Source: Verticiella sediminum (GTDB lineage: Bacteria; Pseudomonadota; Gammaproteobacteria; Burkholderiales; Burkholderiaceae_B). From it: a stretch of 64,000 nt of DNA. The first letter of the stretch is position 1. Each line of letters starts with the position of its first letter. A program made the position numbers and the translations under genes. The DNA is taken from assembly GCF_007558815.1 (NCBI RefSeq), contig NZ_VLTJ01000007.1, positions 62,001-126,000 of the forward strand. Reading direction: 5' to 3'. The notes under the pieces are model-generated. The model was not told the origin of the DNA. It worked only from the letters and a program-made list of their open reading frames with translations, and made no database searches. Shown here piece after piece: positions 53,327-63,338 of this stretch.

Positions 53327-54508
53327 ATGCACAACCCCGTCATCGTCGACGCGATCCGCACGCCCATGGGCCGCTCCAAGCCCGGCTCGCTGTTCACCGA
53401 GATGCATCCGACCGAACTGCTCGCCCAGACGCTGCAGGCGCTGATCGAGCGCAACAAGATCGACCCGGGCACGGTGGACGATGTCATCACCGGCTGCGTG
53501 AGCCAGGTCGGCGAACAATCGGGGTCGCCGGGCCGCGTGGCCTGGCTGGCCGCCGGCTATCCCGAGCACGTGCCCTCCACCACCGTGGAGCGCAAGTGCG
53601 GCTCGAGCCAGCAGGCCGTGCATTTCGCCGTGCAGGGCATTGCCGCCGGCGCCTACGACATCGTCATCGCCTGCGGCGTCGAATCCATGAGCCGGGTGCC
53701 CATGGGGGTGTCCCGCCTGGACCAGAACCCCTACGGCCCGAGCTTCATCGAACGCTACGCGCCCGGCCCCATCGGCCAGGGCGTATGCGCCGAACGCGTC
53801 GCCGCGCGCTGGAACATCGAGCGCGCCGAGCTGGACGCCTACTCGGCCCGCTCGCACGAACGCGCCGACGCTGCGCGCCGCGCCGGCTGGTTCAACAACG
53901 AGATCGTGTCCATCCGCACGCCGCACGGCCTGGCCGAGCAGGACGAGACCATCCGCGCCGGCACCACCGCCGAGAAGCTGGGCGATCTCAAGGCGTCGTT
54001 CCGCAACGACGAACTGGCTGCCCGCTTCCCCGAGATCAAGGACTGGCGCATCACCGCCGGCAACGCCTCGCAGATCAGCGACGGCGCCTCGGCCATGCTG
54101 CTGATGAGCGAGGCCACGGCGCTGCGCCTGGGGCTCACGCCGCGCGCGCGCGTCGTCGCGATGGACGTGATCGGCGACGACCCGCTCATGATGCTCACCG
54201 CGCCCATTCCCGCCACCCAGCGCGCGCTGAAGAAGGCCGGGCTCAAGCTCGACGACATCGATCACTTCGAGGTCAACGAAGCGTTCGCGCCGGTGCCCAT
54301 GGCGTGGCAGCGCGAACTGGGCGCGGACGACAGCCGCCTCAATCCGTGGGGCGGCGCGATCGCCCTGGGTCATCCGCTGGGCGCCTCCGGCACGCGCCTG
54401 ATGGCCACCATGATCAATGCGCTGCACACCACGGGCGGGCGCTACGGCCTGCAGACCATGTGCGAGGCCGGCGGCATGGCCAACGCCACCATCATCGAAC
54501 GCTTGTAA
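53327..54508 (+). CDS. Acetyl-CoA C-acyltransferase (thiolase)
   Basis: 393 residues. Condensing/thiolytic enzyme of fatty-acid or aromatic acyl-CoA degradation. The nucleophile Cys91 is in VERKCGSSQQA, followed by NASQISDGASAML, the catalytic His in GHPLGASG, and the second Cys in CEAGGMANATI. It is divergent from the IclR gene and followed 170 bp later by an SDR, which suggests the last steps of a beta-oxidation route. FadA-like and steroid/aromatic thiolases cannot be told apart here. Confidence 0.96.
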   Translation: MHNPVIVDAIRTPMGRSKPGSLFTEMHPTELLAQTLQALIERNKIDPGTVDDVITGCVSQVGEQSGSPGRVAWLAAGYPEHVPSTTVERKCGSSQQAVHFAVQGIAAGAYDIVIACGVESMSRVPMGVSRLDQNPYGPSFIERYAPGPIGQGVCAERVAARWNIERAELDAYSARSHERADAARRAGWFNNEIVSIRTPHGLAEQDETIRAGTTAEKLGDLKASFRNDELAARFPEIKDWRITAGNASQISDGASAMLLMSEATALRLGLTPRARVVAMDVIGDDPLMMLTAPIPATQRALKKAGLKLDDIDHFEVNEAFAPVPMAWQRELGADDSRLNPWGGAIALGHPLGASGTRLMATMINALHTTGGRYGLQTMCEAGGMANATIIERL

Positions 54509-54678
54509 ATACAATGCGGCACAGCCCGCCGCCCACGACGCTTTGCGACTCGCGCCGCATGCAGCCGGCGCAGCTCGATCGGGGGCACGGCGTATCCGGC
54601 TCTGCCGGTCCGCCGGCGCCGCCTCCCGAGAGGGTTCGCGCAGCGCATAGGGGGCGGGTCCACTTCAGGAGGAAAGAC

Positions 54679-55443
54679 ATGAAGCTTGCAGGAATTTCCG
54701 CCGTCGTCACCGGCGGCGCATCGGGCCTGGGCCTGGCCACCGCGCGCGAACTCATCGCGCGGGGCGCGCACGTGCTCATCGTCGATCTGCCCACCTCGGC
54801 CGGCGCCGACGTGGCGCTCTCGCTGGGCGGCAACGCCGCCTTCGCCGCGGCCGACGTCACCAGCGCCGAGCAGATCGAAGCGGCCTACGACATGGCCGAG
54901 ACCTTCGGCCCGCTGCGTGCGCTCGTGCATTGCGCGGGCGGCGGCGGCCCCGTGCGCTTCGTCGACAAGGAGGGCAACCCCGGCTCGCTCGAGCGCTATG
55001 AGGCCATCGTGCGCCTGAACCTGATCGGCTCGTTCAACGTGGTGAGCAAGGCGGCCGCGCGCATGGCCAGGAACGAAGTCGTCGACGGCGAGCGCGGCGC
55101 CTGCGTCATGACCGCCTCGGTGGCGGCCTACGAAGGCCAGATCGGCCAGGCTCCCTACGCTTCGGCCAAGGCCGGCATCGTCGGCATGACCCTGGTCGCC
55201 GCCCGCGATCTCGCCAGCAAGAACATCCGGGTCAACACCATCGCCCCGGGCATCTTCGACACCCCCCTGCTCGCCCGCCTGCCCGAGGACATCCGCCACT
55301 CGCTGGGCCAGAGCGTGCCCAACCCGGCTCGCCTGGGCGCGCCCGCCGAGTTCGGCTCGCTCGCCTGCCAGATGCTCGAGAACGGCTACCTGAACGGCGA
55401 GACCATCCGCCTGGACGGCGCCATCCGCATGCAGCCGCGCTGA
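54679..55443 (+). CDS. SDR 3-hydroxyacyl-CoA dehydrogenase (HSD10-like)
   Basis: 254 residues from the ATG at 54679 (AGGAGGAAAG upstream). Short-chain dehydrogenase with the NAD loop TGGASGLGLATA, HCAGGGGP, TASVAAYEGQIGQAPY with the catalytic Ser/Tyr, and YASAK. The sequence around PGIFDTPLLARLPEDI resembles 17beta-HSD10/type II 3-hydroxyacyl-CoA dehydrogenases. It fits with the preceding thiolase as the dehydrogenase step of beta-oxidation. Confidence 0.92.
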   Translation: MKLAGISAVVTGGASGLGLATARELIARGAHVLIVDLPTSAGADVALSLGGNAAFAAADVTSAEQIEAAYDMAETFGPLRALVHCAGGGGPVRFVDKEGNPGSLERYEAIVRLNLIGSFNVVSKAAARMARNEVVDGERGACVMTASVAAYEGQIGQAPYASAKAGIVGMTLVAARDLASKNIRVNTIAPGIFDTPLLARLPEDIRHSLGQSVPNPARLGAPAEFGSLACQMLENGYLNGETIRLDGAIRMQPR

Positions 55444-55569
55444 GCGCGCCCGGGCGCCGTACATGGGCTTGTTCCGCGGCGCCCGTCCTCCACTCCGTCC
55501 CGTCCAGCACGTGGCGCAGCCACGCCAGCGCCGTCTGCCGATACCGGCGGCGACGCTCGCCGGATGCGC

Positions 55570-56436
55570 CTAGAAGTCATACAGCCGGGCGGGGTTGCGC
55601 ACCAGGACGTCTTCCAGCGTCGCCTCGTCGTCGACCCACGTGCGTAGCTGGTTCAGCAGAGCGCCGGTATCGGGCATCCAGTCCATGTGGACATGGGGCC
55701 AGTCTGTTCCCCAGAGCATGCGCTCCCTACCGGCGGCGATCAAGGCGCGGGCCATGTCGGAAACCGCAGCCGCCTGCGCGGGCGACGATGCCACGCGGTA
55801 CGCGCCGGAAAGCTTCACCCACCAACCGTGGTTGCGCACCAGCATCGCCACATCGTCGACCAGGGCGGCCTGCGTGTCCGCCTGAATGCCGCCCATGTGG
55901 TCCAGTACGCAGGGCACGGGCAGGCTCGACAGCGTCCGCAGCGCCGGGCGTATTTCGCCGGCGTGCATGAAGAACTGCATGTGCCAGCCCAAGCGGTTGA
56001 TCCGTTGCGCCAGCGCGTGCGCCTGCTCGAGGCCGACGCCGCCTTTCAACTGCGTGTTGATGCGCACGCCGCGCACCCCGGCCGCGTGCATCGCATCCAG
56101 TTGGGCGTCGCTGACTTCGGCGGGAAGGACGGCCACGCCACGCAGCCGGTCCGGATTCCGCTGGAGCGTTTCCAACATCAGCCGGTTGTCCGTGCCATAG
56201 ACGCTGATCTGCACGAGAACGCCGCGCTGCAGGCGCAGCGCGTCCAGCATCGTGAAATACTGCTCCTGCGACGCAGGAGCAGGCGTATAGCTGCGCTCGT
56301 CTGCGAACGGGTAGCACACCGTGTCCGACGCCACCACATGCGCATGCGTGTCGCATGCCAGAGGCGGAACCGCGAACTCAGGGGCAGTATAGGTGTCGGG
56401 CGGCGGCACGCCCAGGTCGTACACGCGGGCAATCAA
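55570..56436 (-). CDS. Amidohydrolase of the LigI-like (PDC lactonase) group
   Basis: 288 residues, TIM-barrel metal-dependent hydrolase of the amidohydrolase-2 family. Metal ligands are the DTHAHV pair near residue 30, later His residues in FMHAGEI and LDHMGGI, and the catalytic Asp in LWGTDWPHVH. 2-pyrone-4,6-dicarboxylate lactonase is the best-known relative; other substrates are equally possible. It overlaps the upstream Bug gene by 4 bp (ATGA), so uptake and hydrolysis are tied to the same compound. Confidence 0.88.
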   Translation of the reverse strand: MIARVYDLGVPPPDTYTAPEFAVPPLACDTHAHVVASDTVCYPFADERSYTPAPASQEQYFTMLDALRLQRGVLVQISVYGTDNRLMLETLQRNPDRLRGVAVLPAEVSDAQLDAMHAAGVRGVRINTQLKGGVGLEQAHALAQRINRLGWHMQFFMHAGEIRPALRTLSSLPVPCVLDHMGGIQADTQAALVDDVAMLVRNHGWWVKLSGAYRVASSPAQAAAVSDMARALIAAGRERMLWGTDWPHVHMDWMPDTGALLNQLRTWVDDEATLEDVLVRNPARLYDF

Positions 56437-57389
56437 AGTCTGCCCTCCGCCTTGTACTTCTCCGCCAAGGCGCGCAGCGGCTTGATCTCGGCCATGAAGT
56501 CGTCATGTTCTGCGGTATACGGAATGCCGCCCAAGGCCTTGATGTTCTCCTGCACGCGCGCATCGCTCAGAGCCAGCTTCAGCGCCGCGGACAGCTTGTT
56601 GCGAATATCCTCGCTCACGTCCTTCGGGGTCACCAGGGCAGCCATGGTCGCCATGTCGGCACCCTCGATTCCGGACTCCGCCAGTGTGGGAACGTCTTCC
56701 CAGCCGGCCGGCCGTTGCGGGGACATCATGGCCAGCGCCCGCAGCTTGCCCGTACGCAGATAAGACTGCGAACTGGAGACTTGATCGATGACCGCATCCA
56801 CCTGATTGCCGAGCAAGGCTGTGACGGCGGGTCCTGAGCCCTGGTAGGGAACCATGCGGAACCTGCATTGAGTGGCCTGCTCCAGAAAGCGCAGAGCCAT
56901 GTAGTTCACCGAGCCGATGCCGGCTACTCCCATGGTCACCGTATCGGGCTGAGCGCAGGCAGCCTTGATCAATTCGCCGATCTGGCGGTACTTGGAATCG
57001 GGATGGACTTCGATCAGCATGGGCACGGTGTTGATGGTTCCCACCGAGGCGAAGGAGTCCATGGAGTACGGCGCGCCGGTAATGTACGGAGTCACGCTCA
57101 GCTCGGTATTGGCGGTGATCATCACCGTGTAGCCGTCCGGTTTGGCGCGCGACACGTAGGTCGAGGCAACCGACCCCCCTGCCCCTGGCTTGTTGACGAT
57201 CACAACCGAGCCCTTCAGCGCTTCAGCCAGCGGCTGGGCGATGGCGCGTGCGGTGACATCGAGATTGCCGCCTGCGGCATACGGCACGACCACTTGGATC
57301 GGCTGGCGGGGATATTCTTTCGCCTGCGCCGGTGGGGTCAGGGCTGACCCTGCCAGGATACCTGCCGCGAATAGGGGCTTGATCTGCAT
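56433..57389 (-). CDS. Bug-type (TctC-like) periplasmic solute-binding protein 1
   Basis: 318 residues from the ATG at 57389 with GGAGACA upstream. A signal peptide ends near ALTPPAQA. Typical Bug body: YPRQPIQVVVPYAAGGNLDV near the start, VVIVNKPGAGGSVAS, and YTVMITAN. Bug proteins bind small organic acids for the tripartite tricarboxylate transport type or act as sensors. No TctA or TctB is encoded nearby. It is translationally coupled to the amidohydrolase gene. Confidence 0.93.
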   Translation of the reverse strand: MQIKPLFAAGILAGSALTPPAQAKEYPRQPIQVVVPYAAGGNLDVTARAIAQPLAEALKGSVVIVNKPGAGGSVASTYVSRAKPDGYTVMITANTELSVTPYITGAPYSMDSFASVGTINTVPMLIEVHPDSKYRQIGELIKAACAQPDTVTMGVAGIGSVNYMALRFLEQATQCRFRMVPYQGSGPAVTALLGNQVDAVIDQVSSSQSYLRTGKLRALAMMSPQRPAGWEDVPTLAESGIEGADMATMAALVTPKDVSEDIRNKLSAALKLALSDARVQENIKALGGIPYTAEHDDFMAEIKPLRALAEKYKAEGRL

Positions 57390-57579
57390 CGTTGTCTCCG
57401 GGTGTCTTCGGACGTCGCGGTTGCGCGACAATACCTTGATTTGCTGCGGATTCTAGGGCGCTGCCCCCTGTGCGGGCGAGTGCGAAATCCGCGATGGGGT
57501 ATGCCATGGCGTTATGCGGCCGCCCCGCCGCATCGACCGCGCAAGCAAGTTCGAATATCAATGGTACGGAGATGCCCGC

Positions 57580-58482
57580 ATGCGATTCAGCCTACGCCAG
57601 ATGGAAGTATTTCGCGCCGTCATGTTGACGGGTTCGATCAAGGGAGCGTCACGGCTGCTGTTCACCTCCCAGCCTGCGCTCAGCCGCATCGTGGCGCATA
57701 CCGAACTGACGCTTGGGCTGACACTGTTCAACCGTGTGAAAGGCAAGCTCGTTCCCACGTCCGAAGCAGAGGTCCTGTACCGCGAAGTCGACCAGTGCTA
57801 TCAGCAACTGCTGCGCGTGGACGATTTCGCACGGGGGCTCGCCTGCGGCCCCTCGGGGGTCCTGAACCTGGCGTGCAGCCCGGCACTGAGCCGCGGGTTG
57901 GTGGCGGACGCGATCACTCGTTTCGTGCAGCAGTATCCCAACATCCAGGTGAACTATTCGCTGGCGCTGCTGAACGGCATGCCACAGGACGTGCTGAGCA
58001 ACAAGGTGGATCTGGCCATTTCGGTGTTGCCCATCGAGCATCCCAACCTGCGAGTGACGCCGTTCATGGAAGGCCGCATGGTCTGCGTGGTGCCGCGCGG
58101 ACACGAGCTGGCTCAGCGCGAAAGCGTGACCATCGCCGAGCTGGCGCGGTTTCCGCTGATCGCCCATCATCCCAGCATTCCGTTCGGCCAACTGGTGTCC
58201 GCGGCGTTTCAAAAGGCGAACGTGGAACTGCAGGCTGCCATCTACATCCACCAGACCGACATCGCCTGCAGCCTGGTGCGCATGCGAGCCGGCGTGGCGA
58301 TGATCGACCAGTTCACTGCCCAGAGCATGGCCTGGCCCGACATACACGTACTGCCGCTTACGGAGGACATTCCTCTCCACCCCAGCATCGTGCGCTCGGC
58401 CTTCGACACTGGAAAGAGCCACGCCGGAAAGTTCGTGGATATGCTTCTGAAGATGCAGAAGGAAGACGGCTGCGCACGATGA
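57580..58482 (+). CDS. LysR-family regulator
   Basis: 300 residues from the ATG at 57580 (GGAG 9 nt upstream). Helix-turn-helix in residues 1-60 (RQMEVFRAVMLTGSIKGASR then LLFTSQPALSRIVAHTEL) and a ligand domain from about 90. It is divergent from the Bug/amidohydrolase pair (191 bp between starts) and upstream of the catabolic row, so it probably controls both directions. Confidence 0.93.
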   Translation: MRFSLRQMEVFRAVMLTGSIKGASRLLFTSQPALSRIVAHTELTLGLTLFNRVKGKLVPTSEAEVLYREVDQCYQQLLRVDDFARGLACGPSGVLNLACSPALSRGLVADAITRFVQQYPNIQVNYSLALLNGMPQDVLSNKVDLAISVLPIEHPNLRVTPFMEGRMVCVVPRGHELAQRESVTIAELARFPLIAHHPSIPFGQLVSAAFQKANVELQAAIYIHQTDIACSLVRMRAGVAMIDQFTAQSMAWPDIHVLPLTEDIPLHPSIVRSAFDTGKSHAGKFVDMLLKMQKEDGCAR

Positions 58483-58642
58483 GCCCGCCGGCGGCATCCG
58501 CTGCCGGGCAATTAACCTGAAGCTATATCCCACGGCGGAATTAGCACTCGCGCAGTATCCACCGAATCCCTACGATCTCCACATCTTGCGGCACCGGGCT
58601 GCCCGTCTGGCGGCGCGGACGAATCCTGTGGAGACGGTAGGA

Positions 58643-59530
58643 ATGAAATTGGGACTGATAGGCCTGGGCAACATAGGCCAGCACTTTGCGAGCCGCCTGC
58701 TCGCCGCGGGCCACGAACTGGTGGTGCATGACCGCTCGACCACGGCGCAGGAGCGCATCGTGGCCCGCGGCGCGCAAGGCGCCGACAGCGTGCAGGCGCT
58801 GGCCGAACAGACGCCCGTCGTGCTGCTGTGCCTGCCCATGCCGGCCGTCGTGGCCGAGGTTGCTGGACAGGTGGCGAACGTGCAAGGCGTGCGCCTTCTG
58901 GTCGACCTGTCCACGACCGGCCCTTCGATCACCAAGACCGTCGAGGCGCTGCTGGCCGAGAAGAACATCGCCATGATCGGTGCCCCGGTCAGCGGAGGCA
59001 CCGTAGCGGCCGAGAAAGGCACGTTGGCCGTCATGGCGGCAGGTCCCAAGACCGCGTTCGACGAGATCGAACCCGTGCTGCGGGTCATCGGCAAGAATGT
59101 GTTCTACCTGGGAGCCGATCCCAGCCTGGGGCAGACCACGAAGATCATCAACAACACGCTCTATGCCACCAGCATGGTGGCCAGTTGCGAGGCACTGGTC
59201 TACGGCGTCAAGGCCGGGCTCGATCCCCAGACGTTGCTGGATGTGATCAACGTGTCCAGCGGACGTTCCTTCGCGACGCTCGAGCGGATTCCGCAATGCG
59301 TCCTCGACCGCAGCTTTCCCGTGCGCTTCACCACTGCGCTGCTGCACAAGGACGTCAAGATGTGCATCGACGAAGCCGAGAAACTGGGTGTGCCCATGTC
59401 GGTCAACCCGGCTGCGCGTCAGTATCTCGCGTTCGCGATCAGCCAGGGCGACGGCGAACGCGACAACGTGCATACCATCCGGCACATCGAGCAATGGGCC
59501 GGCGCGCAGTTCGGCGCCAAGCCGGAATAA
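58643..59530 (+). CDS. NAD(P)-dependent beta-hydroxyacid dehydrogenase
   Basis: 295 residues. 3-hydroxyisobutyrate dehydrogenase-type: N-terminal LGLIGLGNIGQ Rossmann loop, DLSTTGPSIT, APVSGGTVAAEKGTL substrate motif, and the catalytic Lys in GQTTKIINNTLY. The substrate is a beta-hydroxy acid such as tartronate semialdehyde or hydroxyisobutyrate, not determinable here. First of a run of co-directional catabolic genes. Confidence 0.92.
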   Translation: MKLGLIGLGNIGQHFASRLLAAGHELVVHDRSTTAQERIVARGAQGADSVQALAEQTPVVLLCLPMPAVVAEVAGQVANVQGVRLLVDLSTTGPSITKTVEALLAEKNIAMIGAPVSGGTVAAEKGTLAVMAAGPKTAFDEIEPVLRVIGKNVFYLGADPSLGQTTKIINNTLYATSMVASCEALVYGVKAGLDPQTLLDVINVSSGRSFATLERIPQCVLDRSFPVRFTTALLHKDVKMCIDEAEKLGVPMSVNPAARQYLAFAISQGDGERDNVHTIRHIEQWAGAQFGAKPE

Positions 59531-59570
59531 GCGGCCGAGCGCGACAGAAAGAAAACCCAGGAGACTCAAG

Positions 59571-60521
59571 ATGAAGAGACGCCTCTTCACTGCGTTGTTG
59601 TGCGCCATGCCCATGCTGGCATGGAGCAACTACCCGGAAAAGCCTGTCCGGCTGATCGTGCCGTTCACCCCCGGCAGCATCACCGACGTCGTGGCGCGTG
59701 CGTTGGCGCAGGGCCTGAACAGCGAACTGGGGCAATCGGTGGTGGTCGAAAACCGCGCCGGTGCCAATGGCATCGTGGGCACGACCTCAGCCATGCAGTC
59801 CGCCCCGGACGGATATACCTTGTTCATGGTGGGAGTCAGCACGGGCGCAAGCAATGTCAGTGCGTTCAAGTCTCTTCCCTATGATCCCAGGAAGGATTTC
59901 GAGCCCATCGGCCTGGTGGCCGATGCCCCTTTCATGCTCGTCGCGCGCAGCGACCTGCCCGTCAAGAGCGTGAGCGACCTGATCGAATATGCCAAAGCCA
60001 ATCCGGAAAAGCTGTCTTATGGATACGGATCGGGTTCCGCGCAGTTGTGCGCTGCTCAGGTCGTCTCCATGGGCGGCTTTACCGCCACCCCGATAGGCTA
60101 CCGCGGTGTGCCTCAGGCCATGACGGATCTGATGGCTGGCGTGCTGGATTTCACGATCGCCGATATGGTCAACGGGTTGCAGCAGTCGCGCTCGGGCCAC
60201 GTGACCGCCCTGGGAGTCACCAGCAAGACGCGCTCGCCGCTGGCCCCGGAACTGCCCACGCTGGACGAGGCGGGGCTGTCGGGCTACGACCTTACTGTCT
60301 GGTTCGGCGCGGCCGCCCCGGCCGGCACCCCGGCCGACGTGGTGACACGTCTCAATGAAGCCCTGGGCGCGGTACTGCGCTCGCCCTCTCTGCAGGAGCA
60401 GTTCACCGCCAATGGCCTGACCGTGCGCACGTCCTCTGCAGAAGGTTTCCGGGAATTGATCGCCTCGGACATCGACAAGTGGGGGCAGGTCTTCAACGCT
60501 GCCGGGCTGACCCCTCAATAG
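59571..60521 (+). CDS. Bug-type periplasmic solute-binding protein 2
   Basis: 316 residues from the ATG at 59571 with a good AGGAG site. Short signal peptide (to about LAWS), then YPEKPVRLIVPFTPGSITDV, VVVENRAGANGIVG, YTLFMVG. It lies 40 bp after the dehydrogenase gene and 64 bp before DUF1185, so it is probably cotranscribed. Its binding loop differs from the two other Bug proteins here, implying another ligand. Confidence 0.93.
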   Translation: MKRRLFTALLCAMPMLAWSNYPEKPVRLIVPFTPGSITDVVARALAQGLNSELGQSVVVENRAGANGIVGTTSAMQSAPDGYTLFMVGVSTGASNVSAFKSLPYDPRKDFEPIGLVADAPFMLVARSDLPVKSVSDLIEYAKANPEKLSYGYGSGSAQLCAAQVVSMGGFTATPIGYRGVPQAMTDLMAGVLDFTIADMVNGLQQSRSGHVTALGVTSKTRSPLAPELPTLDEAGLSGYDLTVWFGAAAPAGTPADVVTRLNEALGAVLRSPSLQEQFTANGLTVRTSSAEGFRELIASDIDKWGQVFNAAGLTPQ

Positions 60522-60585
60522 CGCAAGACACCCGAAAACCGGGTGCTGCGCATCCATCCCGCCGAACCTCAAGGAGCGAAGGAAC

Positions 60586-61164
60586 ATGGCGATTCAAGTC
60601 CGAAAGAAGCAGTTGAATGTCGAGTCGATCTATCACGAAGGCGGGCCTGTGCGGCAGACGCCGATCAAGATGGCTGCGATCGCGGTGGTCATCAAGAATC
60701 CGTACGCCGGCCGCTACGTCGAAGACCTGTCCCAACTGGTCGAGGACTCCAAAGTACTGGCCAAGGAGATCGTGCCCGAACTCATGGCTGCCGTGGGTGG
60801 CGCCGAGCACGTCCAGGCCTATGGCAAAGGCGCGATCGTCGGGTTGAACGGCGAACTGGAACACGGCGCCATCTGGCACGAAGCGGGAGGCTGGTCCATG
60901 CGCGCCGTGTTGCCCAAAGCCAAGTCCATCGTGCCGGCGGCGAAGGTGGTGGCGTCTGCGGGCACCCGTCTGCAGATTCCGCTGCATCACATCGAAGCCT
61001 GCTACGTGCGCAGCCATTTCAGCACCATGGACGTCGGCGCAATCGATAGCCCGCGCCCGGATGAGCTGCTCTATGCATTGGTGGTTGCCACCGGATCGCG
61101 CGTGCACGAGCGTCTGGGAGGTTTGCGCGCCGACGAAATCTCGGTCGGAGACGGCCAGCGCTGA
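60586..61164 (+). CDS. DUF1185 (amino acid synthesis family) protein
   Basis: 192 residues. Family marks are AVVIKNPYAGRYVEDLSQLV, YGKGAIVGLNGELEHGAI, and a C-terminal ALVVATGSRVHERLGGL. Members lie in catabolic clusters; the function is not established despite the name. It sits between two Bug genes in a row with dehydrogenases, so a small-molecule metabolic role is likely. Confidence 0.88.
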   Translation: MAIQVRKKQLNVESIYHEGGPVRQTPIKMAAIAVVIKNPYAGRYVEDLSQLVEDSKVLAKEIVPELMAAVGGAEHVQAYGKGAIVGLNGELEHGAIWHEAGGWSMRAVLPKAKSIVPAAKVVASAGTRLQIPLHHIEACYVRSHFSTMDVGAIDSPRPDELLYALVVATGSRVHERLGGLRADEISVGDGQR

Positions 61165-61240
61165 TCGCGCAGACGGGTGTTCCGGCGCAGGGCGCCGGCG
61201 CCCCGTTACCCGGCCATAAGAAAACATCAAGGAGACACCC

Positions 61241-62206
61241 ATGAACCCTCTCTCCCGCCTTGCGTGCTCGCTGGCCTGGACGCTGGCGCTGTGCGCCGGG
61301 GCTCAGGCCGCCGACTGGCCGGCCCGGCCCATCACCATGATCGTTCCCTTTGCCGTGGGCGGCAGCACGGATGCCACTGCCCGGCTCCTGGCCGATCGGC
61401 TGGGCAAGGAACTCGGCCAATCGGTGGTCGTGGACAACCGTCCGGGCGCCGGAGGCAACATCGGTGGCTCGCTGGTCGCAAAGGCCAAGCCCGATGGCTA
61501 TACCCTGCTGCTGCATACCAGCACCATGACGACCAACGTCACCCTGTACAAGGACATGGGCTTTGACGTGCGCAAGGACTTGATGCCGGTATCGCAGGTC
61601 GCCCTCATTCCCAACGTGCTGGTGGTGAACAAAGACTTGCCGGCGCATACCCTGGATGAGTTCGTCGCTTATGTCCGCGAGGACAAGGGGCCGGTGAACT
61701 ATGGCTCGGCAGGCCACGGCAGCTCGCAGCATCTGTCCGGTGCGCTGTTCAACAACATGGTCGAGGGCCGGATGATACATGTGCCATACAAGGGCGGCTC
61801 ACTTGCCAACACCGATCTGCTGTCCGGTCAGATCCAGGCGGTGTTCTCGCCGCTGGTGGAAGTGTTGCCGTTCATCGACAGCGGCAAGCTGCGCGCCCTG
61901 GCCGTCACGACCGGGGAGCGTTCCAGTCGGCTGCCGGACGTACCCGCTATGCGCGAAGTCCTGCCCGGCTACGAGGTCGTGCTCTGGAACGGCGTGTTCG
62001 CCCCGGCGGGCACCCCCTCCGAAGTGATCGAGAAGCTGGCGAATGCCATCCACGCCGCCACCCAGGACCCTTCGGTACGCAAGATCCTGGCGGACCAGGG
62101 GTCGATCCCGGTGGGCAGTCAGCCCGCACAGTTCGGAAAAGTGATGGACAGCGAGATCCAGAAATGGGGGGAGCTGGTGAAAGTCTCCGGCGCGCGGATC
62201 GATTGA
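61241..62206 (+). CDS. Bug-type periplasmic solute-binding protein 3
   Basis: 321 residues. Signal peptide with a clear end near GAQAA, then WPARPITMIVPFAVGGSTDA, VVVDNRPGAGGNIGG and YTLLLHTS. The ribosome site AAGGAGACACCC is the same GGAGACA type used by the Bug genes. Adjacent to DUF1185 and a D-2-hydroxyacid dehydrogenase. Confidence 0.94.
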   Translation: MNPLSRLACSLAWTLALCAGAQAADWPARPITMIVPFAVGGSTDATARLLADRLGKELGQSVVVDNRPGAGGNIGGSLVAKAKPDGYTLLLHTSTMTTNVTLYKDMGFDVRKDLMPVSQVALIPNVLVVNKDLPAHTLDEFVAYVREDKGPVNYGSAGHGSSQHLSGALFNNMVEGRMIHVPYKGGSLANTDLLSGQIQAVFSPLVEVLPFIDSGKLRALAVTTGERSSRLPDVPAMREVLPGYEVVLWNGVFAPAGTPSEVIEKLANAIHAATQDPSVRKILADQGSIPVGSQPAQFGKVMDSEIQKWGELVKVSGARID

Positions 62207-62259
62207 CAAGGGCCCAGCGCACCATGTTGTGATGTCGCGGTTCATTCTCCTTCTCGTAC

Positions 62260-63219
62260 ATGCTTATGAAACCCTTGCTGCTCGTTCTCGTCTTTCTCTC
62301 CGAAGAGCACCGCGCCCTGGTCTCGGAGCGCTTCGACATGCTGTATGCCCCCAACGACAACCTGGGCGCCGATCGCAGCAAGGGAAGTGCGCAGATCGCT
62401 GCTCGAGGCCAGGACATACGCTTCGTGCTCACCAATGGCACGAACGGGCTGCTGGCCTCTGAGATCGCGGCGATGCCCAGCCTGGAACTCATCTGCACCG
62501 TCGGCGTGGGCTTCGAGAACGTGGACCTGGAGGCCGCACGGGTCCGCGGCATCCCGGTTTGCAATGCTGCAGGCACCAACGACGCGGCAGTGGCCGATCA
62601 TGCCATGGCGATTCTGCTGGCAGCCGTTCGCCGACTGCCGTTTCTGAACGATGGCGTGCGCCATGGCCTGTGGCGCGACGACATCCCCCGGCCGCCACAG
62701 GTCTCGGCGCGCAGGATGGGCATCTTCGGCATGGGCGCCATAGGCCGCCAAATCGCCAGGCGCGCCCAAGGGTTCGACATGCAGATCGGCTATCACAGCC
62801 GCACGCGCCGCGACGAACTGGGCTTCCAGTGGTTCGACGACATCGTGTCGCTCGCGCAATGGTGCGATTTCCTGGTGATCGCGGCGCCAGGCGGCAAGGC
62901 TACCTATCACGCGGTGAACGAACCGGTGCTAGACGCGCTGGGCCCGCAGGGCGTGCTCGTGAATATCGCGCGCGGCACGCTGGTCGACACCCAGGCCGTG
63001 GCCGAGGCGCTGCGCGACAAGCGCATTTTCGCCGTGGCGCTGGACGTCTACGAGCATGAGCCGACGCCGCCTGCGGCTCTGCTCGAATTCGAGAATGCCG
63101 TTCTGACCCCGCATATCGGCGGCATCTCGCCCCAAGCCATCCACGCCTCGGTACTTCGCTTCCTGGAGAATGCCGAGCAGCATCTGGCCGGCAAGCCGCT
63201 GTTGACGCGCGTGAACTGA
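62260..63219 (+). CDS. D-isomer-specific 2-hydroxyacid dehydrogenase
   Basis: 319 residues. NAD-binding loop GIFGMGAIGRQIA, catalytic Arg in NIARGTLVD, Glu in DVYEHEP, and His in TPHIGG, so all three catalytic residues are present. It reduces or oxidises a 2-hydroxy/2-keto acid pair such as glyoxylate or hydroxypyruvate. Just upstream of the RraA-family gene, with which it may form the end of a pathway. Confidence 0.93.
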   Translation: MLMKPLLLVLVFLSEEHRALVSERFDMLYAPNDNLGADRSKGSAQIAARGQDIRFVLTNGTNGLLASEIAAMPSLELICTVGVGFENVDLEAARVRGIPVCNAAGTNDAAVADHAMAILLAAVRRLPFLNDGVRHGLWRDDIPRPPQVSARRMGIFGMGAIGRQIARRAQGFDMQIGYHSRTRRDELGFQWFDDIVSLAQWCDFLVIAAPGGKATYHAVNEPVLDALGPQGVLVNIARGTLVDTQAVAEALRDKRIFAVALDVYEHEPTPPAALLEFENAVLTPHIGGISPQAIHASVLRFLENAEQHLAGKPLLTRVN

Positions 63220-63338
63220 CGCGTGCATGACGTCTCCGCGGGTTGCACGTCGGCCAGGGAGCCGGCCAGCGTCCGCCCGTCCCCGCCGACGTGCCCATTG
63301 GAAAGCGGCTTCATCATTTCCCCTGCAGGAGCAGCACA